Assembly (NCBI GenBank): GCA_937917025.1
Contig: CALFSF010000134.1
Location: forward strand, 1-8,881
DNA: 8,881 bases
Direction: 5' to 3'
From: an uncultured Paraburkholderia sp.
GTDB taxonomy: Bacteria; Pseudomonadota; Gammaproteobacteria; Burkholderiales; Burkholderiaceae
Shown here: positions 1 through 5,146 of the stretch, in pieces
How positions within the stretch are numbered: the first letter of the stretch is position 1
How the letters are laid out: each line of letters begins with the position of its first letter
Position numbers and translations under genes: made by a program
The notes under the pieces: model-generated
The model's database searches: none
The model's input: only the letters and a program-made list of their open reading frames with translations
What the model was told of the DNA's origin: nothing

Positions 1-604
1 GCGTCTGGCCGGGCTCGACGAAGTGCCGGTGCTCGTGAAGGACGTGCCCGACCAGGCGGCCGCCGCCATGGCGCTGATCGAGAACATCCAGCGCGAAGAC
101 CTGAACCCGCTCGAGGAGGCGCAGGGCATCCAGCGCCTGCTCGACGAATTCCACTTCACGCATGAGCAGGCCGCGGAATCCGTGGGACGCTCGCGTAGCG
201 CCGTGTCGAACCTGCTGCGTCTGCTGAATCTGGCGTCGCCGGTTCAGACGATGCTGCTCGCGGGCGATCTCGACATGGGGCACGCGCGCGCGCTGCTCGC
301 CGTCGACGCTGCGACGCAGATCACGCTCGCAAACCAGGTGGTCAACAAGCGCATGTCGGTTCGCGAGACCGAAAAGCTGGTGAGCGCCACGACCAAAGCT
401 GCGCCGGCTGTGAAAGCGCGTGTGGGCCACGACGGCGGACGCGATACCCGGCGCCTCGAGGAAGAGCTTTCCGACCTGCTGGCCGCGACGGTGAAGATCA
501 AGCTCGGCCGGCGCGGGCGAGGGCAGGTACTCGTCGATTTCGGCGACCTCGACGCACTGGAAGGCATTCTCGCGCGACTGCGCGGTACCACGACCACCGC
601 CTGA
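1..604 (+). CDS. parB: ParB chromosome-partitioning protein, 5'-truncated by the window edge
   Basis: ParB is a CTP-dependent DNA clamp that loads at parS sites near the origin and works with the ATPase ParA in chromosome segregation. The open frame begins at base 2 and gives about 200 residues to the TGA at 602-604. Visible parts, in order: the end of the N-terminal CTPase domain (RLAGLDEVPVLVKD), the conserved ENIQREDLNPLEEA motif that contacts nucleotide in this family, a helix-turn-helix segment (FTHEQAAESVGRSRSAVSNL) and the following LLAGDLDMGHARALL helix. A charged linker and a C-terminal dimerisation domain (from about RRLEEELSDLL to the end) follow. The GERRxR box expected just upstream lies outside the window, as does the start codon; a GTG at base 23 is an internal codon, not the start. 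The permease gene begins 12 bases after the stop. No parS-like palindrome was seen in the window. Confidence 0.95.
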   Translation, partial: RLAGLDEVPVLVKDVPDQAAAAMALIENIQREDLNPLEEAQGIQRLLDEFHFTHEQAAESVGRSRSAVSNLLRLLNLASPVQTMLLAGDLDMGHARALLAVDAATQITLANQVVNKRMSVRETEKLVSATTKAAPAVKARVGHDGGRDTRRLEEELSDLLAATVKIKLGRRGRGQVLVDFGDLDALEGILARLRGTTTTA

Positions 605-616
605 GCACGCGCGATC

Positions 617-1768
617 GTGCCCGTGGCAGAACGCACGCCAAAGGCGTCCCGAAGCATCATCCGTGAAGTGTTTGCGTTCGCGACGAAAGAACCGGTTCTG
701 TCGGTTCTCGTCGTCGCGCTGATCGTTCTGCAGTGCCTGCATCCGCGACCATGGGCCTCGTTACCGGCGCTCATCGACTGGCAGACCGTGCTGACGCTCG
801 CCGGACTCCTGATATTGACGAAGGCCGTCGAATTATCAGGATTCCTGCTCTGGATGGCGCACCGCGTGGTGCATCGCATTCATTCGGAGCGCGGTCTCGC
901 GTTTCTGATGATTGGCCTTGCCGCCGCGCTTTCCACACTGCTCACGAATGACGTCGCGTTGTTCGTCGTCGTCCCGCTTGCGTTGTCGTTGCACAAGCTG
1001 ACGCCGTTGCCGCTCAAACGCTTCGTGATTTTCATCGCGCTGGCGGTCAATGCCGGTTCGATCCTGACGCCGCTTGGCAACCCGCAGAACCTGTTTCTCT
1101 GGCAGACGAGCGGCGTGTCGTTCGTCGCGTTCGTGCTGGCGTTGGCGCCGCTCTGCGTCGCATTGATGGCTGCGCTGTATCTGCTGGCCGCTGTCTTTTT
1201 CCGCGGCAAGGCACTCGATTTTTCGAATGATACCGAGCCGCATCCGGTAGACCGGCCGCTCGTGGGCGTCGCGGCCGTGCTGTTCGTCGCTTTCGTGCTG
1301 CTGGCGGACGCGCATCACGCCGCGATCGGCGTCGCGGGCGTCGGGCTCGGTTTCCTGCTGTGGCGCCGCAGGGTCGTGTTGCAGATCGACTGGCCGCTGC
1401 TACTGATCTTCGTGTTCATGTTCATCGTGCTGCGCAGCGTCGCCGCGCTGCCGTGGATACGCGAGATGATCGGCCGCTTCGATATTGGCGGTTCGCCGTT
1501 ACATGCCTACGCCGCCGGCGCAATCCTGTCGCAGGGCATCAGCAACGTGCCCGCTGCGATCATGCTGGCCGAATTCACGAAAGACTGGCGCGCGCTGGCG
1601 TTCGGCGTTAGCGTCGGCGGCTTTGGCATCGCGATCGGATCGCTCGCCAATCTGATCGCCGTGCGCCTTTCAAACGAACGCGGAATGTGGCTCCAGTTTC
1701 ACCTCTTCTCGATCCCGTTCTGGATCGTCGGCGGAGCAATCGGCGCGGGCCTTCTGTTGCATTTATGA
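617..1768 (+). CDS. SLC13/ArsB/NhaD-type (ion transporter superfamily) inner-membrane permease
   Basis: This is a 383-residue, very hydrophobic protein with roughly ten predicted membrane segments. It shows the two-fold motif layout of the ion transporter superfamily. The first half has LTNDVALFVVVP (109-120) and NAGSILTPLGNPQNLFLW (145-162). The second half has SQGISNVPAAIML (305-317) and GSLANLIAVRL (341-351). These N-rich hairpins are the expected substrate-binding re-entrant loops. Such proteins move anions, arsenite or sodium/protons; the substrate here cannot be read from sequence, and the YbiR-like uncharacterised group is another fair description. The GTG at 617 is taken as start because it follows the parB stop by 12 bases. 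A second in-frame GTG at 623 is possible, the Shine-Dalgarno is weak for both, and a short stem (GCACG 605-609 with CGTGC 616-620) covers the first GTG. It is probably cotranscribed with parB. Confidence 0.85.
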   Translation: MPVAERTPKASRSIIREVFAFATKEPVLSVLVVALIVLQCLHPRPWASLPALIDWQTVLTLAGLLILTKAVELSGFLLWMAHRVVHRIHSERGLAFLMIGLAAALSTLLTNDVALFVVVPLALSLHKLTPLPLKRFVIFIALAVNAGSILTPLGNPQNLFLWQTSGVSFVAFVLALAPLCVALMAALYLLAAVFFRGKALDFSNDTEPHPVDRPLVGVAAVLFVAFVLLADAHHAAIGVAGVGLGFLLWRRRVVLQIDWPLLLIFVFMFIVLRSVAALPWIREMIGRFDIGGSPLHAYAAGAILSQGISNVPAAIMLAEFTKDWRALAFGVSVGGFGIAIGSLANLIAVRLSNERGMWLQFHLFSIPFWIVGGAIGAGLLLHL

Positions 1769-1830
1769 GACGGCTGCCAGAGCGCCCTGACGAGCGCTGA
1801 AGCGCCGTATCCGGCCGTTCCGGACACCAC

Positions 1831-1852
1831 CGGCGCGGGGGCACCCCGGCCG
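1831..1852 (+). terminator. GC-rich stem-loop after the permease gene, possible weak terminator
   Basis: CGGC-(G)-CGGGG at 1831-1840 pairs with CCCCGGCCG at 1844-1852. This gives nine base pairs with one bulged G (1835) and a three-base loop (GCA). It lies 63 bases after the permease stop and ahead of the atp promoter, which is where a transcript end would be useful. There is no T-run after it (CCTTACAG follows), so it is not a classical intrinsic terminator. It could instead protect a Rho-trimmed 3' end. Confidence 0.3.
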
Positions 1853-1941
1853 CCTTACAGTTGTCGTGTCTCCCGCAGTAGACAGCCATTTCCCGCATGA
1901 TGAAGGCGCGTTTCATGCAGGTTATTGGTCGACGTAAAGTC

Positions 1942-1970
1942 TTGAATTGCCTGCAACTATCGCTTACAAT
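1942..1970 (+). promoter_or_regulatory. Predicted sigma70-type promoter of the atp operon
   Basis: A -35-like hexamer TTGAAT (1942-1947) and a -10-like hexamer TACAAT (1965-1970) are separated by exactly 17 bases. Each differs from consensus at one or two positions. Transcription would begin near 1976-1978, leaving an atpI leader of about 73 bases. This is the best promoter I see in the window, and it sits just ahead of the first atp gene. The left arm of a 12-base inverted repeat (1933-1944) overlaps the -35 hexamer, so a protein binding there could control access of RNA polymerase. Confidence 0.65.
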
Positions 1971-1998
1971 CGCCCGGATTTATTTGCCAGGCAACCCC

Positions 1999-2015
1999 GT
2001 AAGCGGTGCGTAAGC
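1999..2015 (+). repeat. Tandem GTAAGC pair in the atpI leader
   Basis: GTAAGC occurs at 1999-2004 and again at 2010-2015, 11 bases apart (about one helical turn). The first copy, extended to GTAAGCG (1999-2005), is the reverse complement of CGCTTAC at 1961-1967, which overlaps the -10 hexamer. In an RNA from the predicted start only the two direct copies are present. The elements are short, so chance is a real alternative. Confidence 0.35.
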
Positions 2016-2049
2016 TCGCGGGCTGAACAAGACTTTACGGAACACTGCG

Positions 2050-2592
2050 ATGGCGGCTCAATCGTCGGATCAGGCGCCCCACGAAGGGCACGACGAACAC
2101 CGCGCAGCGCATGCCGCATCCGGGTCTTCGGGGCAGCACGCAACGCATGACGAAGCGTGGGATGTCGAGCAGCAAGATAACAATATCGTTCCGCTCACGC
2201 GGACTGAAGCTGAAAAGCTGTTTGGTCCGGATGTGAGTCGCCCATCGCGCGTCACGCCTTTCCGGGTTGTGATGGCGCAAATGGTTTTGTCCCTGGGAGC
2301 AACGCTGCTTTGGTGGCTGTTTTACAAGCCGCCGGGTGATGCTGCGCTGTCCGCATTCCTGGGGGGAGCGATCTGCTGGGTGCCGAGCGCGATGTTCGCG
2401 GCACGTTTGAGAACATTGAGCGGCGCCGAAACCGCCATGAGCTGGATGATCGGCGAAGCGCTCAAGATGGGGGCGACAATTGCGATGTTTGTAGCTATCG
2501 CGTTCTGGTATCACGACGTACGCTGGATTCCGCTGCTCGTGACTTACCTGGTCGCCCTCAAGACGTACTGGATCGCACTCGCCTGGCGGTGA
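2050..2592 (+). CDS. atpI: ATP synthase accessory subunit I with long His-rich N-terminus
   Basis: AtpI is a small membrane protein at the head of most bacterial atp operons. It is thought to help assemble the c-ring, and a role in Mg2+ supply has been proposed in some species. This one has 180 residues. Residues 1-70 are hydrophilic with six histidines within the first 33 positions (11, 14, 17, 21, 30, 33). Residues about 71-91, 98-118, 130-152 and 160-178 form four membrane segments. The conserved GEALKMGAT stretch (135-143) is typical of the family. The ATG at 2050 follows a modest ACGGAAC ribosome site and the predicted promoter. An internal ATG at codon 75 (2272) would give a protein lacking the extension, but it falls inside the first membrane helix and is unlikely. 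It is the first gene of the operon; the stop lies 143 bases ahead of atpB. Confidence 0.9.
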   Translation: MAAQSSDQAPHEGHDEHRAAHAASGSSGQHATHDEAWDVEQQDNNIVPLTRTEAEKLFGPDVSRPSRVTPFRVVMAQMVLSLGATLLWWLFYKPPGDAALSAFLGGAICWVPSAMFAARLRTLSGAETAMSWMIGEALKMGATIAMFVAIAFWYHDVRWIPLLVTYLVALKTYWIALAWR

Positions 2593-2635
2593 GGCACTGA
2601 ACACACGGCTGGCGCACGGCGTCAGCAACAGGCAG

Positions 2636-2695
2636 GCGGATTCAGCACGAATCCGCGCCGGCGTGTTCCCGCAACATGGCATGGCGCCGGGAACA
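2636..2695 (+). other. Two perfect 8-bp stem-loops in the atpI-atpB gap
   Basis: First stem: GCGGATTC (2636-2643) pairs with GAATCCGC (2649-2656) around a five-base loop AGCAC. Second stem: TGTTCCCG (2664-2671) pairs with CGGGAACA (2688-2695) around a 16-base loop. They lie back to back in the 143-base gap and end 40 bases before the atpB start. Neither has a following T-run. They may stabilise or separate the segments of the operon mRNA, or act as a barrier to processing; this is inference. Confidence 0.55.
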
Positions 2696-2735
2696 GCCTG
2701 GAAAGATTTTCGACAATTTGGGTGGCATTAACGAT

Positions 2736-3587
2736 ATGGCAGCTAGCGAAGGCACGCGCGCTCTGGATCCGTCCGAGTACATCGCGCACCACTTGCAGAA
2801 CTTTTCCACCGCGCACCAGACGTCGATTTTCGACATTCACGTCTGGAATCTGGACACCCTGTTCTGGTCGATCGTCTGCGGTCTGGTTACGATCCTGATC
2901 CTGCATTTCGCCGCCCGCAAGGCGACGTCCGGCGTGCCCGGCCGTTTTCAGTGCGCGATCGAAATGCTCGTCGAGATGGTCGAGGATCAATCGAAATCGA
3001 TGATCCACGGCTCGCGCACGTTCATCGCGCCGCTCGCGCTGACCGTGTTCGTCTGGGTCGCGCTGATGAACTCGCTCGACTTCCTCCCCGTCGACCTGCC
3101 GGGCCGCGTGATCGGCTGGCTGGGCCTTTCGGCAGTCATTCCGCACCATCGCATCGTCCCGACCGCCGACCTGAACGGTACGCTCGGCATCGCGCTCGGC
3201 GTGTTCGTCCTGATGATTTACTACAACTTCAAGATCAAGGGCGCCGGCGGCTTCGTGCATGAACTGCTGTCCGCGCCGTTCGGTGCGCATCCGCTGCTGT
3301 GGATTCCCAACCTTGCACTGAACATCATCGAGTTCGTCGCGAAAACGGTTTCGCTCGGCATGCGGCTGTTCGGCAACATGTACGCCGGCGAACTGCTGTT
3401 CCTGCTGATTGCCCTGCTCGGCAGCATGTGGGGTTTCGGCGCGGACGCCTCGATACTCGGCTTCATCGGCCACGTGATCGCAGGTACGGTGTGGTCGATC
3501 TTCCACATTCTGATCGTGCTGCTCCAGGCGTTCATTTTCATGATGCTGACGCTGGTGTACATCGGCCAGGCTCACGACACCCACTAA
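2736..3587 (+). CDS. atpB: ATP synthase F0 subunit a (proton channel)
   Basis: Subunit a forms the two half-channels that carry protons to and from the c-ring in the inner membrane. The protein has 283 residues, close to the usual 270-290. The N-terminus reads MAASEGTRALDPSEYIAHHL. The essential arginine lies in SLGMRLFGNMYAGE at Arg210, with Glu219 following, the same numbers as in E. coli. FHILIVLLQAFIFMMLTLVY near the C-terminus holds the conserved Gln264. About five to six membrane segments are expected. The open frame continues upstream to an ATG at 2676. I chose 2736 because the family start MAASEG lies there, with GGTGG ten bases ahead; the upstream extension runs through the intercistronic stem-loop region and has no family resemblance. 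The stop is followed by an 82-base AT-rich gap before atpE. Confidence 0.97.
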   Translation: MAASEGTRALDPSEYIAHHLQNFSTAHQTSIFDIHVWNLDTLFWSIVCGLVTILILHFAARKATSGVPGRFQCAIEMLVEMVEDQSKSMIHGSRTFIAPLALTVFVWVALMNSLDFLPVDLPGRVIGWLGLSAVIPHHRIVPTADLNGTLGIALGVFVLMIYYNFKIKGAGGFVHELLSAPFGAHPLLWIPNLALNIIEFVAKTVSLGMRLFGNMYAGELLFLLIALLGSMWGFGADASILGFIGHVIAGTVWSIFHILIVLLQAFIFMMLTLVYIGQAHDTH

Positions 3588-3600
3588 CGTGGTGCGTCGA

Positions 3601-3669
3601 TTAAAAGAATTGCTTTAGTTTTGTTTCATTAAATCCCAGTTCCAAAAGACTTTTCACAAAGGAGTGATC
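3601..3669 (+). promoter_or_regulatory. AT-rich, weakly structured leader and strong ribosome-binding site of atpE
   Basis: The gap between atpB and atpE is clearly richer in A and T than the rest of the window, with U-rich runs (TTTAGTTTTGTTTC, 3614-3627). It ends in AAAGGAG (3658-3664), five bases before the ATG at 3670. In E. coli the same gap holds a known U/A-rich translation enhancer that raises subunit c synthesis, and this region looks like the functional counterpart. An 11-base palindrome AAAAGACTTTT (3644-3654) sits just ahead of the ribosome site but cannot form a tight hairpin. High translation of atpE is needed because each enzyme has many c subunits. Confidence 0.7.
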
Positions 3670-3939
3670 ATGCAAGCTTTCATCGCCAACATCCAGGGTC
3701 TGACCGCCATCGGTATCGGCATCATCATCGGCCTGGGTGCAATCGGCGCCTGTATCGGTATCGGCCTGATGGGCGGCAAGTACATCGAAGCTTGCGCACG
3801 CCAGCCGGAACTGATGAACCCGCTGCAAACCAAGATGTTCCTCTTGGCTGGTCTGATCGACGCGGCGTTCCTGATCGGCGTCGGTGTGGCAATGCTGTTT
3901 GCGTTCGCGAACCCGCTGCTGTCGAAGTTGGCAGGCTAA
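3670..3939 (+). CDS. atpE: ATP synthase F0 subunit c (proteolipid ring)
   Basis: Subunit c forms the rotating membrane ring that carries protons. The 89-residue protein is a two-helix hairpin. Helix 1 has the glycine-rich stretch GLGAIGACIGIGLMGG (21-36). The polar loop has ARQPEL with Arg44-Gln45-Pro46, which touches gamma and epsilon. Helix 2 carries the proton-binding Asp64 in GLIDAAFLIG, equivalent to E. coli Asp61. The carboxylate is Asp followed by Ala-Ala rather than the Glu-Ser type, and no glutamine sits in the helix 1 site, so the ring is expected to carry protons and not sodium. The ATG at 3670 is chosen; an in-frame GTG at 3664 is part of the Shine-Dalgarno region. It is preceded by the strongest ribosome site in the operon. 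Confidence 0.97.
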   Translation: MQAFIANIQGLTAIGIGIIIGLGAIGACIGIGLMGGKYIEACARQPELMNPLQTKMFLLAGLIDAAFLIGVGVAMLFAFANPLLSKLAG

Positions 3940-3985
3940 AGGTTCATCGGAGTTTTGCGCCGTGGATGCAAGCCGGCGCAGGGGC

Positions 3986-4042
3986 GAAACGGAAGGCTCG
4001 GGCGCTGATCGAACTTTACGTCGATGAGCGCCTTACCGTTTC
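3986..4042 (+). other. Long two-part stem-loop in the atpE-atpF gap
   Basis: The inner stem pairs GGCGCTGATCGA (4001-4012) with TCGATGAGCGCC (4021-4032): eleven pairs with one G-G mismatch (4007/4026) and an eight-base loop. An outer stem pairs GAAACGG (3986-3992) with CCGTTTC (4036-4042), separated from the inner one by an internal loop of 8 and 3 bases. It fills the middle of the 136-base gap and ends 33 bases before the atpF start. There is no T-run after it. A likely job is to protect the 3' end of the atpE message or to set a processing boundary between the highly translated atpE and atpF; this is inference. Confidence 0.6.
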
Positions 4043-4075
4043 ACATTCCGAATTAGCAACGATTAAGGAAACACC

Positions 4076-4546
4076 GTGAATCTCAACGCAACTCTGATTG
4101 CGCAAATGGTCGTGTTCCTGATCCTCGCGTGGTTCACGATGAAGTTCGTGTGGCCGCCGTTGATCAACGCCCTCGACGAGCGCTCCAAGAAGATTGCCGA
4201 CGGTCTGTCTGCTGCCGAAAAGGGCAAGGCGGAACTCGAAGCCGCGCACAAGCGCGTCGACCAGGAACTGGCACAGGCACGCAACGATGGTCAGCAACGT
4301 ATCGCTGACGCAGAAAAGCGCGCAGTATCAGTCGCAGACGAAATCAAGGCACAGGCACAGGCAGAAGCGGCCCGCATCATCGCGCAGGCCAGGGCTGATG
4401 CTGAACAGCAAGTCGTGAAGGCCCGTGAAACACTGCGTGGCGAAGTCGCCGCACTGGCTGTGAAGGGCGCCGAACAGATCCTGAAGCGCGAAGTCGACCA
4501 GGCGGCTCACGCTGACCTGCTGAATCAACTGAAAGCCGAGCTCTGA
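4076..4546 (+). CDS. atpF: ATP synthase F0 subunit b (peripheral stalk)
   Basis: Subunit b anchors in the membrane and, as a dimer with delta, holds F1 still against the turning rotor. The protein has 156 residues, the same length as in E. coli. The start MNLNATL is the family one, read from a GTG codon at 4076 with AAGGAA at 4065-4070. One membrane segment spans about residues 8-24, followed by the conserved KFVWPPLI and Arg36. From residue 35 to about 125 the protein is highly charged and alanine-rich, as expected for a long right-handed coiled coil. The C-terminal LAVKGAEQIL (127-136) and the end region bind delta. atpH begins two bases after the stop, so the two are probably translationally coupled. 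Confidence 0.97.
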   Translation: MNLNATLIAQMVVFLILAWFTMKFVWPPLINALDERSKKIADGLSAAEKGKAELEAAHKRVDQELAQARNDGQQRIADAEKRAVSVADEIKAQAQAEAARIIAQARADAEQQVVKARETLRGEVAALAVKGAEQILKREVDQAAHADLLNQLKAEL

Positions 4547-4548
4547 TC

Positions 4549-5088
4549 ATGGCCGAACTTGCAACCATCGCCCGCCCGTACGCAGAAGCGCTGTTTGGCG
4601 TGGCCGAAGCTGGTGACACCGCCGCCTGGTCCACGCTCGTGCAGGAGCTGGCACAGGTTGCGCGTCTGCCCGAAGTGCTGTCGGTCGCTACGAGCCCCAA
4701 AATCGGCCGCGCGCAGGTCAGCGAACTGCTGCTCTCCGCGGTGAAGTCGCCGCTGAAGGACAACGCGCAGGCGAAGAATCTGGTGCAGATGCTGGTCGAC
4801 AATCATCGTCTGACGCTGCTGCCTGAAATCGCCACGCAGTTCGACGCGCTGAAGAACGCCCGTGAAGGGGCGGCCGATGTGCTGATCGTCAGCGCATTTC
4901 CGCTCGAAGGCGCGCAGTTGAACGACCTCGTCACAAGTCTCGAACGCAAGTTCAAGCGCAAACTGAAGCCGACGATCGAAATCGACGCGTCGCTGATCGG
5001 CGGCGTGCGAGTGACGGTCGGCGACGAAGTGCTCGATACCTCGGTCCGCGCGCGGCTCGCCAGCATGCAGACGGCTCTGACGGCCTGA
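4549..5088 (+). CDS. atpH: ATP synthase F1 subunit delta
   Basis: Delta sits on top of F1 and joins the alpha/beta hexamer to the b-dimer. The 179-residue length is normal for the family. The N-terminal helical domain begins with the conserved TIARPYAEALF (6-16) and contains the segments around LLLSAVKSPL and VDNHRLTLLPEI. The C-terminal part has VLIVSAFPLEGAQLNDL and the ending IEIDASLIGGVRVTVGDEVLD, the usual family signature. The start lies two bases after the atpF stop and has no clear Shine-Dalgarno of its own, so coupling to atpF translation is likely. A perfect stem-loop begins at the last base of the stop codon. Confidence 0.96.
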   Translation: MAELATIARPYAEALFGVAEAGDTAAWSTLVQELAQVARLPEVLSVATSPKIGRAQVSELLLSAVKSPLKDNAQAKNLVQMLVDNHRLTLLPEIATQFDALKNAREGAADVLIVSAFPLEGAQLNDLVTSLERKFKRKLKPTIEIDASLIGGVRVTVGDEVLDTSVRARLASMQTALTA

Positions 5089-5104
5089 AGCGCGTAACGC
5101 GCTT
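5088..5104 (+). other. Perfect 7-bp stem-loop at the atpH stop codon
   Basis: AAGCGCG (5088-5094) pairs fully with CGCGCTT (5098-5104) around the loop TAA. The first base is the final A of the atpH TGA stop. The hairpin is compact and GC-rich. It is followed by GAGCGG rather than T residues, so it is not a classical terminator. It lies 42 bases ahead of the atpA start and leaves the atpA ribosome site free. Confidence 0.5.
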
Positions 5105-5146
5105 GAGCGGCTGGCACGCAACAGAATTGACTATCAGGAGCGAATA

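Larger units (their letters stand above)
1933..2039. repeat. Perfect 12-base inverted repeat bracketing the atp promoter and atpI leader
   Basis: CGTAAAGTCTTG at 1933-1944 and CAAGACTTTACG at 2028-2039 are exact reverse complements, 83 bases apart. The left arm overlaps the -35 hexamer. The right arm ends at the purine-rich ACGGAAC that serves as the weak ribosome-binding site of atpI. Because the predicted start of transcription (about 1977) lies between the arms, an mRNA from the local promoter carries only the right arm. Only read-through RNA from parB and the permease could fold the two together. Each arm contains an AAG-N-CTT core. Role unknown: paired operator sites or a read-through switch are both possible. 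Confidence 0.6.

Noticed and set aside
1897..2013. 38-codon open frame starting ATG-ATG across the atp promoter region
   Set aside because: No Shine-Dalgarno ahead of it, and the predicted promoter lies inside it, so an mRNA from that promoter would not contain the start. A leader peptide on read-through RNA cannot be excluded but has no support.
2676..2735. Upstream in-frame extension of atpB from an ATG at 2676
   Set aside because: The added residues do not resemble subunit a, and the sequence runs through an intercistronic stem-loop; the family start is at 2736.
3471..3476. CACGTG core resembling the centre of a parS site
   Set aside because: It lies inside atpB codons and lacks the flanking TGTTT and AAACA arms of parS.
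2622..3584. 320-codon open frame on the minus strand opposite atpB
   Set aside because: Shadow of atpB; the translation is a Gln/Glu/Arg/His-rich string with no family resemblance.
3792..4079. 95-codon plus-strand frame over the end of atpE and the atpE-atpF gap
   Set aside because: It starts inside atpE in another frame and its distal half is only the translation of the intercistronic hairpin.
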